Positions 44,012-53,501 are shown, numbered from the stretch's first letter. The stretch: DNA of 64,000 nucleotides from Gluconacetobacter liquefaciens (GCF_003350405.1 NZ_QQAW01000015.1:1-64000); one strand, 5' to 3'. A program made the numbers and translations. Notes: a model not told the origin generated them from the letters alone.

Positions 44012-46690
44012 TCAGAACGCTGCATGCAGCGTTCCACCAAAATAGCGCGGTCCCTGCTGGGTCAGATCCACCGATTCAGGCGAACTGGAACTTCCCGGAC
44101 TGTACCCCGTCCAGGGACGAGCATCCAACAGGTTCTTCGCCCACAACGTGATGCTGAAATTCTGATCATCGGTTCGCAGGCCGATACCCGCGTTTACGAT
44201 GGAATAGGCAGACTGATAGAACTGCCGGGCAGCCAGAGGGTCCGTCAGGCGGTTTCTGCTCCACCAGGCTTCATTGACATAACCGAATGCGGTGAAGGAA
44301 CGCTGCAACCACGAATGCCATCCACCTGACGAACGGGAGAGGTTGCGGAAAATGGCACCGACCGGGTGATGGTAGTCCGCACCGATATTGAATGTGAAGC
44401 TTGGAATACCTGGAAGGCTGCGACCGGATTCATCGACTGTTGCCGGGCCGCCCGAGTAAGCGTCACTCGTCGGGGGAGGCGCCGAGGCATATTTTACATA
44501 TTTGACCTGCTGCCACGCACCGCTACCATGAATCTCGAGGCCCGGAATGAAATCGGGATTCAAGCTTTCCGAAAGTTCCACACCATAAAGACGGGCATGC
44601 GGCGCGTTGCCCATATAACTGACATTGGCGAGATCGCCATTGGACAGGTGATAATTATAAACTTGATTGGTCTGATAATTATACAAATCGTTCCAGTACA
44701 GATTGATGTTTGACGTAAGCTGCCCATTGAAATTCATCGTCTTGGCACCGACTTCATAGTCCCACGACGTGGTAGGCTTTGAAAAATACGGTGACCACGC
44801 ATAAAAGGAATATTGCTTGGTTGTCGAATTATAAACGTTGATCGGGTTCGCATTGCCGTTAGCGGAAACTGTCTTGTCCCCGTGACCGATCAGCAGATAA
44901 ATCTGGGTGTTATCATTGATCTGATATTTCGGATTGATAATCGCCGTCACCCCGTCGTGGTCGTTGCGCTGCACCCCGGTGCGCGCATCGCCGCCACCAC
45001 CTGCAGCCATCAGCGCCTGACGCTGCTGCTCGTAGGAATAGGGCGTGCCGGGCACATATCCCACCTCGAACTTATTGTTGAATTTCTGAATATCATAGCT
45101 GTTCCGCACGCCAAGTGTCAGGGACAGCTTGTTATCGATATGAATGGTCGTCTGAGCAAAGATCGCAAATTGAAGGTTGGTGTTGTAGTTCTTTTCCCAC
45201 TGGGTCAATCCGGTCACAGCCGCCGGCCTTGAATACCATGCCGCGGCATCGCTTCCGAAGCTCGTATGGTGCATGCGATTCCAGGCCGAATTGTCGACCC
45301 CGTAAAGACCAACCGTCCAGGCAATCCTGTCCTCCTGAGGCGAAGACAACCTCAGTTCCTGCGAGCCCTGGACACCATAATCGTCCATCTCGCCACCGGT
45401 GCCGATCCAGACGTTCTGGTTATCGGTAGTGCCGCTATTAACGCCGGCGAAATGACCGACGGCGGTAATCGAGGTCAGCGTATTTCGACCCAGATGATAA
45501 TTCAGCTCATTGGAAAGCGTGAACACATTGCTCCGCTCCTTACCCGGATTGGCCAGAGCCGGCCGATAGGGATTGTACGTCAAAACAGGCTTCTGCAGAC
45601 GCGACCATAGGGTCGCAGCGTAACTACCGGCATACTTCCCATTGCCATATACCAGCACCGAATCACCGATCGGAGCGCTGGCTCCGCCCGTACCGGCGGA
45701 TGCGCCATATTGGGTATATTCATTCGCTTCGTTGTACGAAAAAATGAAGCGATCGGTATAATGCTCGCCAACACCAAGCAACTGCGCGCGAACACCGCCG
45801 CGATTGATGTTCTGATACCGCTTTCCATTCAAAAGATCATGAACCCAGCCATCGGCATTGTCATAATAACCGGAGATACGATAGGCGAGATGACCTGGTA
45901 TGATTGAACCCGTGGTATCGAGCTTTTCGATCGTATGACCATAGTTACCAACAGTCTGCTCGTAGTCGGTCTTACGTTTGAAGGAAGGAAGGGCAGTCAT
46001 GATGCTGATCGCACCGACCTCGGAATTATGGCCGCCAGCAGTACCCGCCGGGCCATATCCGATTTCAAAGGAACTGATATTGCTCCAGTCCCCCCACTGA
46101 TAATCCGGCTGGATCCAGGCGACATTGTCGACCACGAAGGCCGTTTCCGACTGATAGCCGATTCCAGCCGCGCCTGACATGGGTTGACCAAGACCGCGAA
46201 TCGACATGCGGGAGTAATGCGGCGTAGTGATATTCGGACGGAATCCAGGAACCTTGTAAGAATAGTCGTTAAGAGTCGTGAATTGCTGCTCTTTCGCCTG
46301 CTTGCCCGTGACGACATCGCCAAACCGCGACGTCGTCATCATGACGTCCTCCATCCGTCGTTCGCCCGGGTCTGCCGACGCGGTAACCACGACATCCTCT
46401 GCCTCCACGCCCCCCGAGATCGGCGCCTTCTGCCGGGCAGCATCTTTTACATTGCTCCCTTTTCCACGTTTCTCTGAAGATCTTTCAGAGGCCGCGTTCC
46501 CAGCCATATGGTGGTGAACATGCGCCGAACGCGCCCTGTGCGCATCAGAAGGCATGGGCATCTTCATCTCCTCGGCCTGCACTTTACCAGTGGCACCGAG
46601 GAAGAAAGTCAGTGTCAGAGATACCGGAACAACGCCCAGCGACCGCCCACCCCTGGAAAAATTCAAGGTTCGACTGAACTCTATCAACAT
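44012..46690 (-). CDS. TonB-dependent receptor with His-rich N-terminus (sulfur island)
   Basis: About 892 residues. The signal peptide (VPVSLTLTFFLGATGKVQA) is followed by a Met/His-rich mature start (MKMPMPSDAHRARSAHVHHH). There is no STN domain. The plug includes EDVVVTASADPGERRMEDVM and RMSIRGLGQPMSGAAGIGYQ, and the barrel ends GTLHAAF with a terminal Phe. Start by preference at ATG 46690; 46723 is also possible. It lies among sulfonate-use genes, so it most likely imports a sulfur-containing ligand rather than iron; the His-rich tail could bind a metal. Confidence 0.88.
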   Translation of the reverse strand: MLIEFSRTLNFSRGGRSLGVVPVSLTLTFFLGATGKVQAEEMKMPMPSDAHRARSAHVHHHMAGNAASERSSEKRGKGSNVKDAARQKAPISGGVEAEDVVVTASADPGERRMEDVMMTTSRFGDVVTGKQAKEQQFTTLNDYSYKVPGFRPNITTPHYSRMSIRGLGQPMSGAAGIGYQSETAFVVDNVAWIQPDYQWGDWSNISSFEIGYGPAGTAGGHNSEVGAISIMTALPSFKRKTDYEQTVGNYGHTIEKLDTTGSIIPGHLAYRISGYYDNADGWVHDLLNGKRYQNINRGGVRAQLLGVGEHYTDRFIFSYNEANEYTQYGASAGTGGASAPIGDSVLVYGNGKYAGSYAATLWSRLQKPVLTYNPYRPALANPGKERSNVFTLSNELNYHLGRNTLTSITAVGHFAGVNSGTTDNQNVWIGTGGEMDDYGVQGSQELRLSSPQEDRIAWTVGLYGVDNSAWNRMHHTSFGSDAAAWYSRPAAVTGLTQWEKNYNTNLQFAIFAQTTIHIDNKLSLTLGVRNSYDIQKFNNKFEVGYVPGTPYSYEQQRQALMAAGGGGDARTGVQRNDHDGVTAIINPKYQINDNTQIYLLIGHGDKTVSANGNANPINVYNSTTKQYSFYAWSPYFSKPTTSWDYEVGAKTMNFNGQLTSNINLYWNDLYNYQTNQVYNYHLSNGDLANVSYMGNAPHARLYGVELSESLNPDFIPGLEIHGSGAWQQVKYVKYASAPPPTSDAYSGGPATVDESGRSLPGIPSFTFNIGADYHHPVGAIFRNLSRSSGGWHSWLQRSFTAFGYVNEAWWSRNRLTDPLAARQFYQSAYSIVNAGIGLRTDDQNFSITLWAKNLLDARPWTGYSPGSSSSPESVDLTQQGPRYFGGTLHAAF

Positions 46691-47103
46691 GAAAAAGGTG
46701 CTTTCGTACTTGGCGCACGCCATCGGACAGTGAAACCCTTCCGCGCGAAGGCGGGGTACATCAAGTCAGTCTCGATTATAGACGATGCGTTACAGTGGAA
46801 TTATCTTTCATACATTTTTACGGTATATATCGTATCAAAACATATCAAGGGTGTTTTGATCGCAAAATCATATAATCGGAAAAATCATATGCAGACTGGC
46901 TTACAACTCTCGGCGTGCGGGCTACACACCCCTACGACGCCGAATAACAGCCGTTCATTTCAATGATTTTCGACATCCGGCAGACGGGAGCGACCAATTC
47001 GGATTCGTGCGTCGAAATCCGTGATACCCAGCGAATGATGCCTCCATGGAGAGCAACCGCCTGGATCAGAGCTCTTTACCGATTTGTTGCCAGATTCAAA
47101 TAT
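46691..47103. promoter_or_regulatory. A/T-rich control region upstream of the sulfur-island receptor
   Basis: About 410 bp without a gene, very A/T rich between 46770 and 46900. It contains a perfect 9-bp inverted repeat (46834-46842 and 46852-46860, listed separately). It should hold the receptor promoter and any sulfur-responsive operator. The remaining part shows nothing recognisable. Confidence 0.5.
46834..46860. promoter_or_regulatory. Inverted repeat ATCAAAACA-N9-TGTTTTGAT
   Basis: Perfect nine-base arms separated by nine bases, 144 bp upstream of the receptor start at 46690. A/T-rich arms suit an operator better than a terminator, and no T-run follows on either strand. Rrf2 regulators bind such palindromes, and one is encoded immediately upstream. 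Confidence 0.5.
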
Positions 47104-47553
47104 TTACAGAGAAACCTCGGATGACGTCGCCTTTTCAGGCAACTCCAACAACAGGGCATCCGCCAGAGAGCGGTGTTCCAGAATATCCGTCACAGCCGTA
47201 CGCACCTCTGCAAACACCTTTCGTAAGGCACACGCTTCCTCGCTACTACAATCTTCGCATCGCTCGTAGAAATTCCGGCTGACGCAGGGCAGCATGGAAA
47301 TCGGCCCATCCGTCACACGAATGATGTCTGCAAAGGTGATCAGATCGGCAGGCCGCGCCAGCCTGTAACCGCCAAGACTCCCGCGCTGGCTGGTCACAAG
47401 CCCGGCGCGGCGCAAATCGCTCATGATGGTTTCCAGGAATTTGCGCGGAATATTCTCCTGATCCGCAATATTGCTTACCTGTTGTGACGACCGATCAGAT
47501 CTCGCAAGATTCAGGAGCGCCTTGAGCGCATAACGTGCACGCTGCGAGAGCAT
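47104..47553 (-). CDS. Rrf2-family regulator with Cys cluster (CymR/IscR-like)
   Basis: A 149-residue Rrf2 family regulator. The winged helix-turn-helix is MLSQRARYALKALLNLARSD plus GSLGGYRLARPADLITFADI. Cys90, Cys99, Cys102 and Cys108 (MLPCVSRNFYERCEDCSSEE then AC) could bind an iron-sulfur cluster or sense sulfur. CymR of Gram-positive bacteria represses sulfur genes; this member sits in the middle of an organosulfur island, so a role as its local regulator is likely but not proven. Confidence 0.85.
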   Translation of the reverse strand: MLSQRARYALKALLNLARSDRSSQQVSNIADQENIPRKFLETIMSDLRRAGLVTSQRGSLGGYRLARPADLITFADIIRVTDGPISMLPCVSRNFYERCEDCSSEEACALRKVFAEVRTAVTDILEHRSLADALLLELPEKATSSEVSL

Positions 47554-47661
47554 CGTCGGGCCTTTCCCTGGAGATTATCCGTAATCCTGGTCGGGGTGAT
47601 ATTATATGGTCATGCGCGCGACCTGAGAAGCGGCCACATGAAACAGAATGCACCTTCCGCC

Positions 47662-48666
47662 TCAGCGATACGCATAAAACGACTCTCCAAGGATCTGACG
47701 CGACTGGAACCCATCCGGACCGAGCGCCAGATCGGGATCGACGGTGGTACGGCGGACAATACGTTCATTCGAAAAATAGGGATCATCGACCGGCCCCCAA
47801 TGAGCCGTCGCACGATTATCCCACACGGCAAGGGAATGCGCTGTCCAGTGGAAGCGCGCCTGCAGATCGATCCGTCCGGCAAGTTCTTCGATGAGGAAGG
47901 ATAGAAGCGTGTCACTTTCACCCGGACGCAAGGTCGGGATATAGCGGATAAAGCCCGGACTGAGAAAAAGCGACCTGCGGCCCGTTTCCGGATGGATGCG
48001 CACCAGAGGGTGCTCGGCGAGGAAAGCACCATTATACCGCCCATCCTGGCGCGGCGGGTGTGGAAAACCGATCCGGGCATCATCGCGGCCATGTATAGCG
48101 GTCAGCCCATCGAGGAAAACCCGAAGCGGCTCTGACAGGCTCTCATACAAGGCCTCCAGATCGACCCACGCCGTATCCCCCCCGAATGCAGGGGTCTCGA
48201 TCCCGCGCAGGAAGGAAATCGACGTCGGATTCGCCACGAATGTGATGTCAGTATGCCAGCCGCGGCTGCGAAAATGTCGGCTGTTCGCGCGAAGCTGCTG
48301 CTGCTCGACCTCATTCAGGACGTTCTGGCGTAAAGGGCCAAGCGACTTGACGTTCTCCATAATCTCCGGTTGCTCAGAGAGGCCGTTCTTGATCGGATGC
48401 GCCGGCGTGATCTGGCCGAAATAGCGCGAGAAACGGACCTGTTCGGCATCAGTGAGCGGCTGGTCGTGAAAGAACAGGACCTTATGGCGAAGCAGTGCCT
48501 GACGCAGGCCCTCGATAGTTGGGCCATCAAGCGTGTCCCGCAGGTCGATCCCACGCACCTCGGCACCGATCACAGGGCCCGTCGGGGTAATGATGACACC
48601 CTCGCTCTCACGAACAGGCGACGGCTCCGAAGACTCGTGGGCACGGGCAAGAATAGTCTGGGACAT
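47662..48666 (-). CDS. TauD/TfdA-family Fe(II)/2-oxoglutarate dioxygenase
   Basis: A 334-residue dioxygenase with iron ligands H138-x-D140 (RGWHTDITF) and H289 (NRATAHWGPVDD), and a C-terminal Arg for 2-oxoglutarate. The best-known relatives are taurine dioxygenase (TauD) and the alkylsulfatase AtsK, which release sulfite or sulfate from organosulfur compounds. The GTGTxxHP-like block ITPTGPVIGAEVRGIDLR is typical. The ATG at 48666 has a Shine-Dalgarno (GGAG). The neighbouring monooxygenase is on the same strand, so the two probably share a transcript. Confidence 0.87.
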   Translation of the reverse strand: MSQTILARAHESSEPSPVRESEGVIITPTGPVIGAEVRGIDLRDTLDGPTIEGLRQALLRHKVLFFHDQPLTDAEQVRFSRYFGQITPAHPIKNGLSEQPEIMENVKSLGPLRQNVLNEVEQQQLRANSRHFRSRGWHTDITFVANPTSISFLRGIETPAFGGDTAWVDLEALYESLSEPLRVFLDGLTAIHGRDDARIGFPHPPRQDGRYNGAFLAEHPLVRIHPETGRRSLFLSPGFIRYIPTLRPGESDTLLSFLIEELAGRIDLQARFHWTAHSLAVWDNRATAHWGPVDDPYFSNERIVRRTTVDPDLALGPDGFQSRQILGESFYAYR

Positions 48667-48705
48667 GATATACACTCCGTGTCGTACGATCACGACGATC
48701 GGGGA

Positions 48706-50070
48706 TCAGGCGCTACGCGCCAGCCCCTCCCCGCTGATGGAAAACTGGTTCGTCGGCCGTGTCAGGCCGAGATTTTCGCGCAGATTGCGTCCTTCATATT
48801 CATGACGAAACAGCCCGCGACGACGCAGGATCGGCACGACTTCATCAATGAAGTCGGTCAAGCCCGTGGGCAGGATAGGCGGCATGATATTGAAACCATC
48901 AGCCGCCCCCTGTTCGAACCAGAGCTGGATCGCATCGGCCACCTGCTCGGGCGTTCCGACGACGACCTGATGGCCGCGGGCCGTCGCGAGCGTGCGATAC
49001 AGCGCACGCAATGTCGGCTGCTCACGCAGGATCAGGTCGTGCACCAGTTTCAGGCGGCTCTGATTTCCATTCGTCGTGGCGGCAGGGGGCGGTGCGATAT
49101 CGTCGAGCGTATAGGATGACAGATCCACGCCCCGGTAATACTGGCGCAGGATAGCCCACGCCGTTTCCGGATCGATCAGAGACTGGAGATACTCATAGTT
49201 GTCTCGCGCCTCCCGCTCCGTTCCTCCGAGAACCGGAAAGATGCCCGGCATGATCAGAAGCTGATCCGCCGTCCGGCCGTGACGCCCAAGACGATTTTTG
49301 AGATCCGCGTAAAACGCCTGCGCATCCTCCAGAGTCAGATTGGCGGTAAAGATCACCTCCGCCGTTCTGGCAGCAAGCTCGCGGCCTGGCTCCGACGCTC
49401 CAGCCTGAACGATGACCGGATGACCTTGCGGTGGCCGCCCGACATTGAGCGGGCCACGAACCTGAAAGAATCTGCCGTGATGATCCAGCCGGTGAACTTT
49501 GGACGCAGAGAGATAGACGCCACTCTCACGGTCGCGCAGAAAAGCATCGTCCTCGTGACTGTCCCACAACCCCTTGACAACGTCGATGAATTCCTCTGCC
49601 CGGGCATAGCGATCGTCATGGACGGGATGTGCCGAGAGGCTGAAATTCGCCGAGGCATCCACACCGGTCGTAACGACATTCCAGGCGGCCCTCCCCTGTG
49701 AAATCCAGTCCAGAGAAGCAAATTTCCGCGCAGTGGTATAAGGGTCCTCATAAGTCGTGGTTGACGTTGCCACAAAACCTACATGCTCTGTCACCTGGGA
49801 TAGCGCGGACCATAGCGTCAATGGCTCGAAATGCGCATTCTTTGCATTGCGGGCCAGCGCGGCGGGCGTGACCTCACCTGAGGTCGCGGGTGAATCGGCC
49901 AGAAAAATCAGGTCGAGCTTTCCACGCTCTGCCGTTTTCGCAAGTTCTCTGTAGTGGGCAATATTATGTCCCGCATCTGCCTGCGCAGCCGGATGGCGCC
50001 ATGCGGCGACATGATGGCCCGTAGCCTGCAGGAACGCACCGAGTCTGAGCTGTCGAACCGAATCAGGCAT
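48706..50070 (-). CDS. NtaA/SnaA/DszA-family FMNH2-dependent monooxygenase
   Basis: A 454-residue luciferase-like monooxygenase of the NtaA/DszA/DmoA group. Signature blocks: LRLGAFLQATGHHVAAWRHP, AERGKLDLIFLADSPATSGE, LSQVTEHVGFVATSTTTYED, SQGRAAWNVVTTG and IVQAGASEPGRELAARTAEV. Members split carbon-sulfur or carbon-nitrogen bonds of compounds such as dimethyl sulfide, dibenzothiophene sulfone or nitrilotriacetate with reduced flavin from a separate reductase. Context points to a sulfur substrate. Confidence 0.88.
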   Translation of the reverse strand: MPDSVRQLRLGAFLQATGHHVAAWRHPAAQADAGHNIAHYRELAKTAERGKLDLIFLADSPATSGEVTPAALARNAKNAHFEPLTLWSALSQVTEHVGFVATSTTTYEDPYTTARKFASLDWISQGRAAWNVVTTGVDASANFSLSAHPVHDDRYARAEEFIDVVKGLWDSHEDDAFLRDRESGVYLSASKVHRLDHHGRFFQVRGPLNVGRPPQGHPVIVQAGASEPGRELAARTAEVIFTANLTLEDAQAFYADLKNRLGRHGRTADQLLIMPGIFPVLGGTEREARDNYEYLQSLIDPETAWAILRQYYRGVDLSSYTLDDIAPPPAATTNGNQSRLKLVHDLILREQPTLRALYRTLATARGHQVVVGTPEQVADAIQLWFEQGAADGFNIMPPILPTGLTDFIDEVVPILRRRGLFRHEYEGRNLRENLGLTRPTNQFSISGEGLARSA

Positions 50071-50089
50071 GTGAAAACCCCGTTTTCCA

Positions 50090-50097
50090 TCGATAGG
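50090..50097. promoter_or_regulatory. TCGATAGG element upstream of the DszA-like gene
   Basis: An eight-base match to the element at 54702-54709 upstream of ssuD, followed in both by an A/T-rich stretch. It lies about 20 bp upstream of the monooxygenase ATG. See also the CCTA/TAGG dyads at 53502 and 54693. Confidence 0.25.
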
Positions 50098-50237
50098 ATA
50101 TTAAACACACCAGATAAGTATGATTAGTCAATATTCTTCTTCCCTGTATTCGTTCCCCATCGATCAAGACGTTGAATTTCAAAACAGGCGGCCCATCCGG
50201 CCGATGGAGCAGCGGATATCCCCGCCGCTCCAGCCCC

Positions 50238-50624
50238 TCAATGCTCGGACAGGAGGGGCTCTATCCAGGTTTGCCCTGCCTCGACACGCCAGGCATGCAG
50301 GCCCCCGCGCAGATTGTAGACCTGGCTATAGCCAAGGCGCCGCAGGCTATCCGCTGCCAACGCGCCGCGATTTCCCCCCGCGCAATACAGGATCAATGGC
50401 GAATCGCGATCACTGACCGCATCACCGATCAGAAATTCCAGCCGTCCCCGGCTGAACTGCAAAGCCCCGGGAAGCGGCCGATTGCGGCGGATTTCCTCTT
50501 CATCCCGTACATCAACGACCAGTGCCCCCTGCGCGATTCGGACGCGCGCTTCCTCTGGGCTGATTTCCACGATGCGCGACCGTGCCTCGGCAGCCAGCTT
50601 CCGAATGTCGTCATAACGAGACAT
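50238..50624 (-). CDS. Rhodanese-like sulfurtransferase
   Basis: A 128-residue single-domain rhodanese. The active-site loop is LILYCAGGNRGALAADSLRR with catalytic Cys, and the end GYSQVYNLRGGLHAWRVEAG is typical. These transfer sulfane sulfur between thiols or make persulfides, fitting an organosulfur assimilation island. It lies between the DszA-like monooxygenase and the second importer on the same strand. Confidence 0.9.
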   Translation of the reverse strand: MSRYDDIRKLAAEARSRIVEISPEEARVRIAQGALVVDVRDEEEIRRNRPLPGALQFSRGRLEFLIGDAVSDRDSPLILYCAGGNRGALAADSLRRLGYSQVYNLRGGLHAWRVEAGQTWIEPLLSEH

Positions 50625-50705
50625 CGCGCGTTTCTCCCTTATGGTTTCTGTTCCATGCGAAACCGCATGCCTGAATGCCGACGCGATACCGGTGGACAGC
50701 GACCG

Positions 50706-51410
50706 TCATGATGTGGTCTCCACGCCAAGCTGGACGAGCAGCTTCTTTCTGATCTCCAGACTTCTGACGGCGCGCTCCTCCCCATCATCGGGCAGAATGA
50801 TCCTTTCCTCATGCGCCACCTTCCCGTGATCGAGAACAATCACCCGTCCCGCCAGGGCAATCGCCTCCTCGACATCATGGGTAACGAGCAGAACGGCCGG
50901 TCGGTGAATGGCCGACAGGTGGCGCAGGAGCGTATGCATCCTGATTTTTGTCAGTGCATCAAGTGCTCCAAACGGTTCATCCGCAAGAAGCAGACGAGGC
51001 TCCCGCACCAGCGCACGCGCCAGGGCGACTCTCTGCTGTTCCCCACCCGACAATTCGTAGGGCCATGACGCTTCGCGCCCGTTCAACTCGACTTCCGCCA
51101 GCGCAGTACGGGCACGCGTCGCAGCATCTGGACCGTCGAGTCCGAAAACGACGTTATCCAGAACAGTCTTCCAGGGCAGCAGACGGGCGTCCTGAAAAAC
51201 GACCGCCAGATCATCCGGCACCTCGATCAGTCCGCTGCCGCGCGCTTCATGGTCGAGGCCCGCAAGCGCACGCAGAAGCGTCGATTTACCCGAACCGCTG
51301 CGCCCGAGCAGGGCAACGAACTCACCTTCCGCGATATCGAGATCGACGCCGTTCAGCACGCCTTTCCGTGTAAAGTGCCGTTCGAGATTCCGGACACGCA
51401 CGACGCTCAT
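50706..51410 (-). CDS. SsuB-type ABC transporter ATPase (second importer)
   Basis: A 234-residue ATPase: Walker A LGRSGSGKSTLLRALAG, Q-loop VVFQDARLLPWKTV, signature LSGGEQQRVALARALV, Walker B RLLLADEPFGALD and H-loop VLLVTHDVEEAI. Overlaps the permease gene by four bases. Together with the permease (51407-52300) and binding protein (52297-53421) it forms a second sulfonate-type importer, all three genes overlapping. Confidence 0.92.
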   Translation of the reverse strand: MSVVRVRNLERHFTRKGVLNGVDLDIAEGEFVALLGRSGSGKSTLLRALAGLDHEARGSGLIEVPDDLAVVFQDARLLPWKTVLDNVVFGLDGPDAATRARTALAEVELNGREASWPYELSGGEQQRVALARALVREPRLLLADEPFGALDALTKIRMHTLLRHLSAIHRPAVLLVTHDVEEAIALAGRVIVLDHGKVAHEERIILPDDGEERAVRSLEIRKKLLVQLGVETTS

Positions 51411-52300
51411 GCCACGAGGGTCCGCCGCCAGGACAGAACCTTTCTTTCGATCCTCAGCAATGTCTGATCCGCAATCACGCCGATGACGACGTACGTCACC
51501 AGGCCGACCAGCATGATATCCGACTGCGCATATGTACGGGCCAGATCGATCATGTAGCCGATACCGCTTGTCGCGTTCACTTCCTCGACCACCACCAGAC
51601 CCAACAAAGCTGCCATGACGCCAAAGCGCAGACCCAGCATCATCCCAGGCAACGCGCCGGGGAGAACGATATGCCGAACGAACCGCCAGTATCCGATACG
51701 CAGGGTTTCAGCCAGTTCGACATAGCGAATGTCGATCGCACGCAGCGCCGTGTGGGTATGGAGATAGACCGGCGTAAAGGCGCCGATGGCTATGACCATG
51801 ATTTTCATCCCTTCATCCACGCCGAACCAGAGGATGAAAAACGGAATCAACGCCACCGCAGGTACGGCACGTTTGACCTGCGCAATGCCATCGACGAAAT
51901 AGTCCCCGGCCCGGCTGAGACCGGACAACAGCGCAAGGGCAATTCCAACGACAGCTCCGAGCACAAAACCTTCCGCCGCCCGCAGCAGGGAAATCAGAAG
52001 ATTGATGGGCAGCCGTCCGTCACGGACCAGATCGGCTCCTGTACTGATCGCAACCCAGGGGGACGGCAGTATCCGATTGTCGATCAGGCCGACAGCCGAC
52101 GCAGCCGCCCAGTAAGCAAGAAGAAAGAGCGGCCCGGCCAGCCAGCCGTAACGCAGGGCCGGAGGGGGCGACAGGCGTTGCGCGGTCATTCTCCTGTGCC
52201 TCTTACCGTCTCGGGCTGCGCTGCCCTGCGGGGCATCACGCTTTGGCCAGGCGAAGAGGGTCGCCAGAGATGGCGCCACCATTGGTTTTCCATTCATCAC
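51407..52300 (-). CDS. SsuC-type ABC permease (second importer)
   Basis: A 297-residue permease. The family core is RAVPAVALIPFFILWFGVDE, VYLHTHTALRAIDIRYVELA and EEVNATSGIGYMIDLARTYA. An extra N-terminal segment of about 45 residues precedes the first helix, so the true start may be later. Its start overlaps the binding-protein stop (ATGA). Confidence 0.9.
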   Translation of the reverse strand: MMNGKPMVAPSLATLFAWPKRDAPQGSAARDGKRHRRMTAQRLSPPPALRYGWLAGPLFLLAYWAAASAVGLIDNRILPSPWVAISTGADLVRDGRLPINLLISLLRAAEGFVLGAVVGIALALLSGLSRAGDYFVDGIAQVKRAVPAVALIPFFILWFGVDEGMKIMVIAIGAFTPVYLHTHTALRAIDIRYVELAETLRIGYWRFVRHIVLPGALPGMMLGLRFGVMAALLGLVVVEEVNATSGIGYMIDLARTYAQSDIMLVGLVTYVVIGVIADQTLLRIERKVLSWRRTLVA

Positions 52301-53421
52301 AAGGCTCCATTTTCTTTGTGATCAGGATGGCTTTTTTCCTGCGCGGCCCATGTCGCGTAATCAGCAAGCCCGTCGATCGCGACAGATTCGAAGCGACGAT
52401 CGAACAGATGCGCTGCATCGAAGGATTGGCGGCCCGTTTCCTTCGCCAGCAAATCGATCGTTTCCTGCTGGTAGCCCACCATCCAGGACCAGTCACTCGG
52501 GATGTCGGCATGCCCCGCGCGTTCCACTTCCGCACGGGCAGCATCGGGCGACAGTCCGAGGAATTTCACATAATAGAGCGTTGCCCATTCATCAGGATGC
52601 GCATCCTTCCAGGCTGCAACCCGCGCCCACATGCGAACATAAGCCCGCAACGCCGCCGCCTTCGCCGGGTCCTGCAGGATTTCTGTACGCACATAGAGAA
52701 CGTCGGGATCATCACGAAAGTCGCCATGATCGATGACCGTCCCGCCCGAACGACCCCAATCGGCCAGATATCGTGCCGCCAGTGCTCCCGAGGCGATGGG
52801 CGCAACATCGACGATGCCCGCCCCCAGGGCGCCATTATAATTGTTGATCCGCGTCGTCGGCAGATCCACCAGCGTCACATCGGCAGGCGTCAGGCCGCCG
52901 GCCCGCAGGGCGCGCAGCACGACCAGGCCCTGGGCCTGGCCGGGGCTGAATGCAATCTTCTTTCCACGCAGGTCGGACAGCGTCTTCACACCGGCTTTCG
53001 GCGAAACACCCAATACGTAAATCGGATGTGAAAGCGGTTGCTGGCGCAGGCGGACGGCGATGATCCTGACCGGAATGCCAACCCAGATTGCCCTGATCGG
53101 CGGAATGTTCGCGCCGGTACCGACATCAATGGCGCGCGCATGAAAAGCCTCGGTCGTCGCCGGACCGCCCGTAATATTGGCCCAGCGGATCGAGAAGGGC
53201 AATTCACGCCCCCAGCCAGTGTAGTCCAGAACCTGCTGGGTCATGGGATCACCGATTGCCAGCGTCACGCCAGGCGGCACCTGCTCGGGAAGACGATCGG
53301 ACAGCGCCAACCCTTCACGCACGGCGGACGCCCCCCTGACGACGTGCAGCGCCAGAGGCGCAATGGCAAGCGTCAGCAGGATGGCCACGACGATCGCGCC
53401 TATGCGGTCTCCCTTTGTCAT
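52297..53421 (-). CDS. ABC transporter substrate-binding protein (second importer)
   Basis: A 374-residue periplasmic binding protein held by an N-terminal hydrophobic helix (IGAIVVAILLTLAIAPLALH). Blocks typical of SsuA/NMT1-like proteins: VTLAIGDPMTQQVLDYTGWG, AFHARAIDVGTGANIPPIRA, LSDLRGKKIAFSPGQAQG and YADWGRSGGTVIDHG-like. It is longer than and only distantly related to the binding protein at 39851-40789, so the two importers probably carry different ligands. It is the first gene of its operon, reading leftwards. Confidence 0.85.
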   Translation of the reverse strand: MTKGDRIGAIVVAILLTLAIAPLALHVVRGASAVREGLALSDRLPEQVPPGVTLAIGDPMTQQVLDYTGWGRELPFSIRWANITGGPATTEAFHARAIDVGTGANIPPIRAIWVGIPVRIIAVRLRQQPLSHPIYVLGVSPKAGVKTLSDLRGKKIAFSPGQAQGLVVLRALRAGGLTPADVTLVDLPTTRINNYNGALGAGIVDVAPIASGALAARYLADWGRSGGTVIDHGDFRDDPDVLYVRTEILQDPAKAAALRAYVRMWARVAAWKDAHPDEWATLYYVKFLGLSPDAARAEVERAGHADIPSDWSWMVGYQQETIDLLAKETGRQSFDAAHLFDRRFESVAIDGLADYATWAAQEKSHPDHKENGAL

Positions 53422-53501
53422 CCGCCAGTATCACCATTTTTAATCGTTATTAATCCATATAGCTTTACACCTACGTTTAACTCATGCAATACAAATTCAT
53501 A

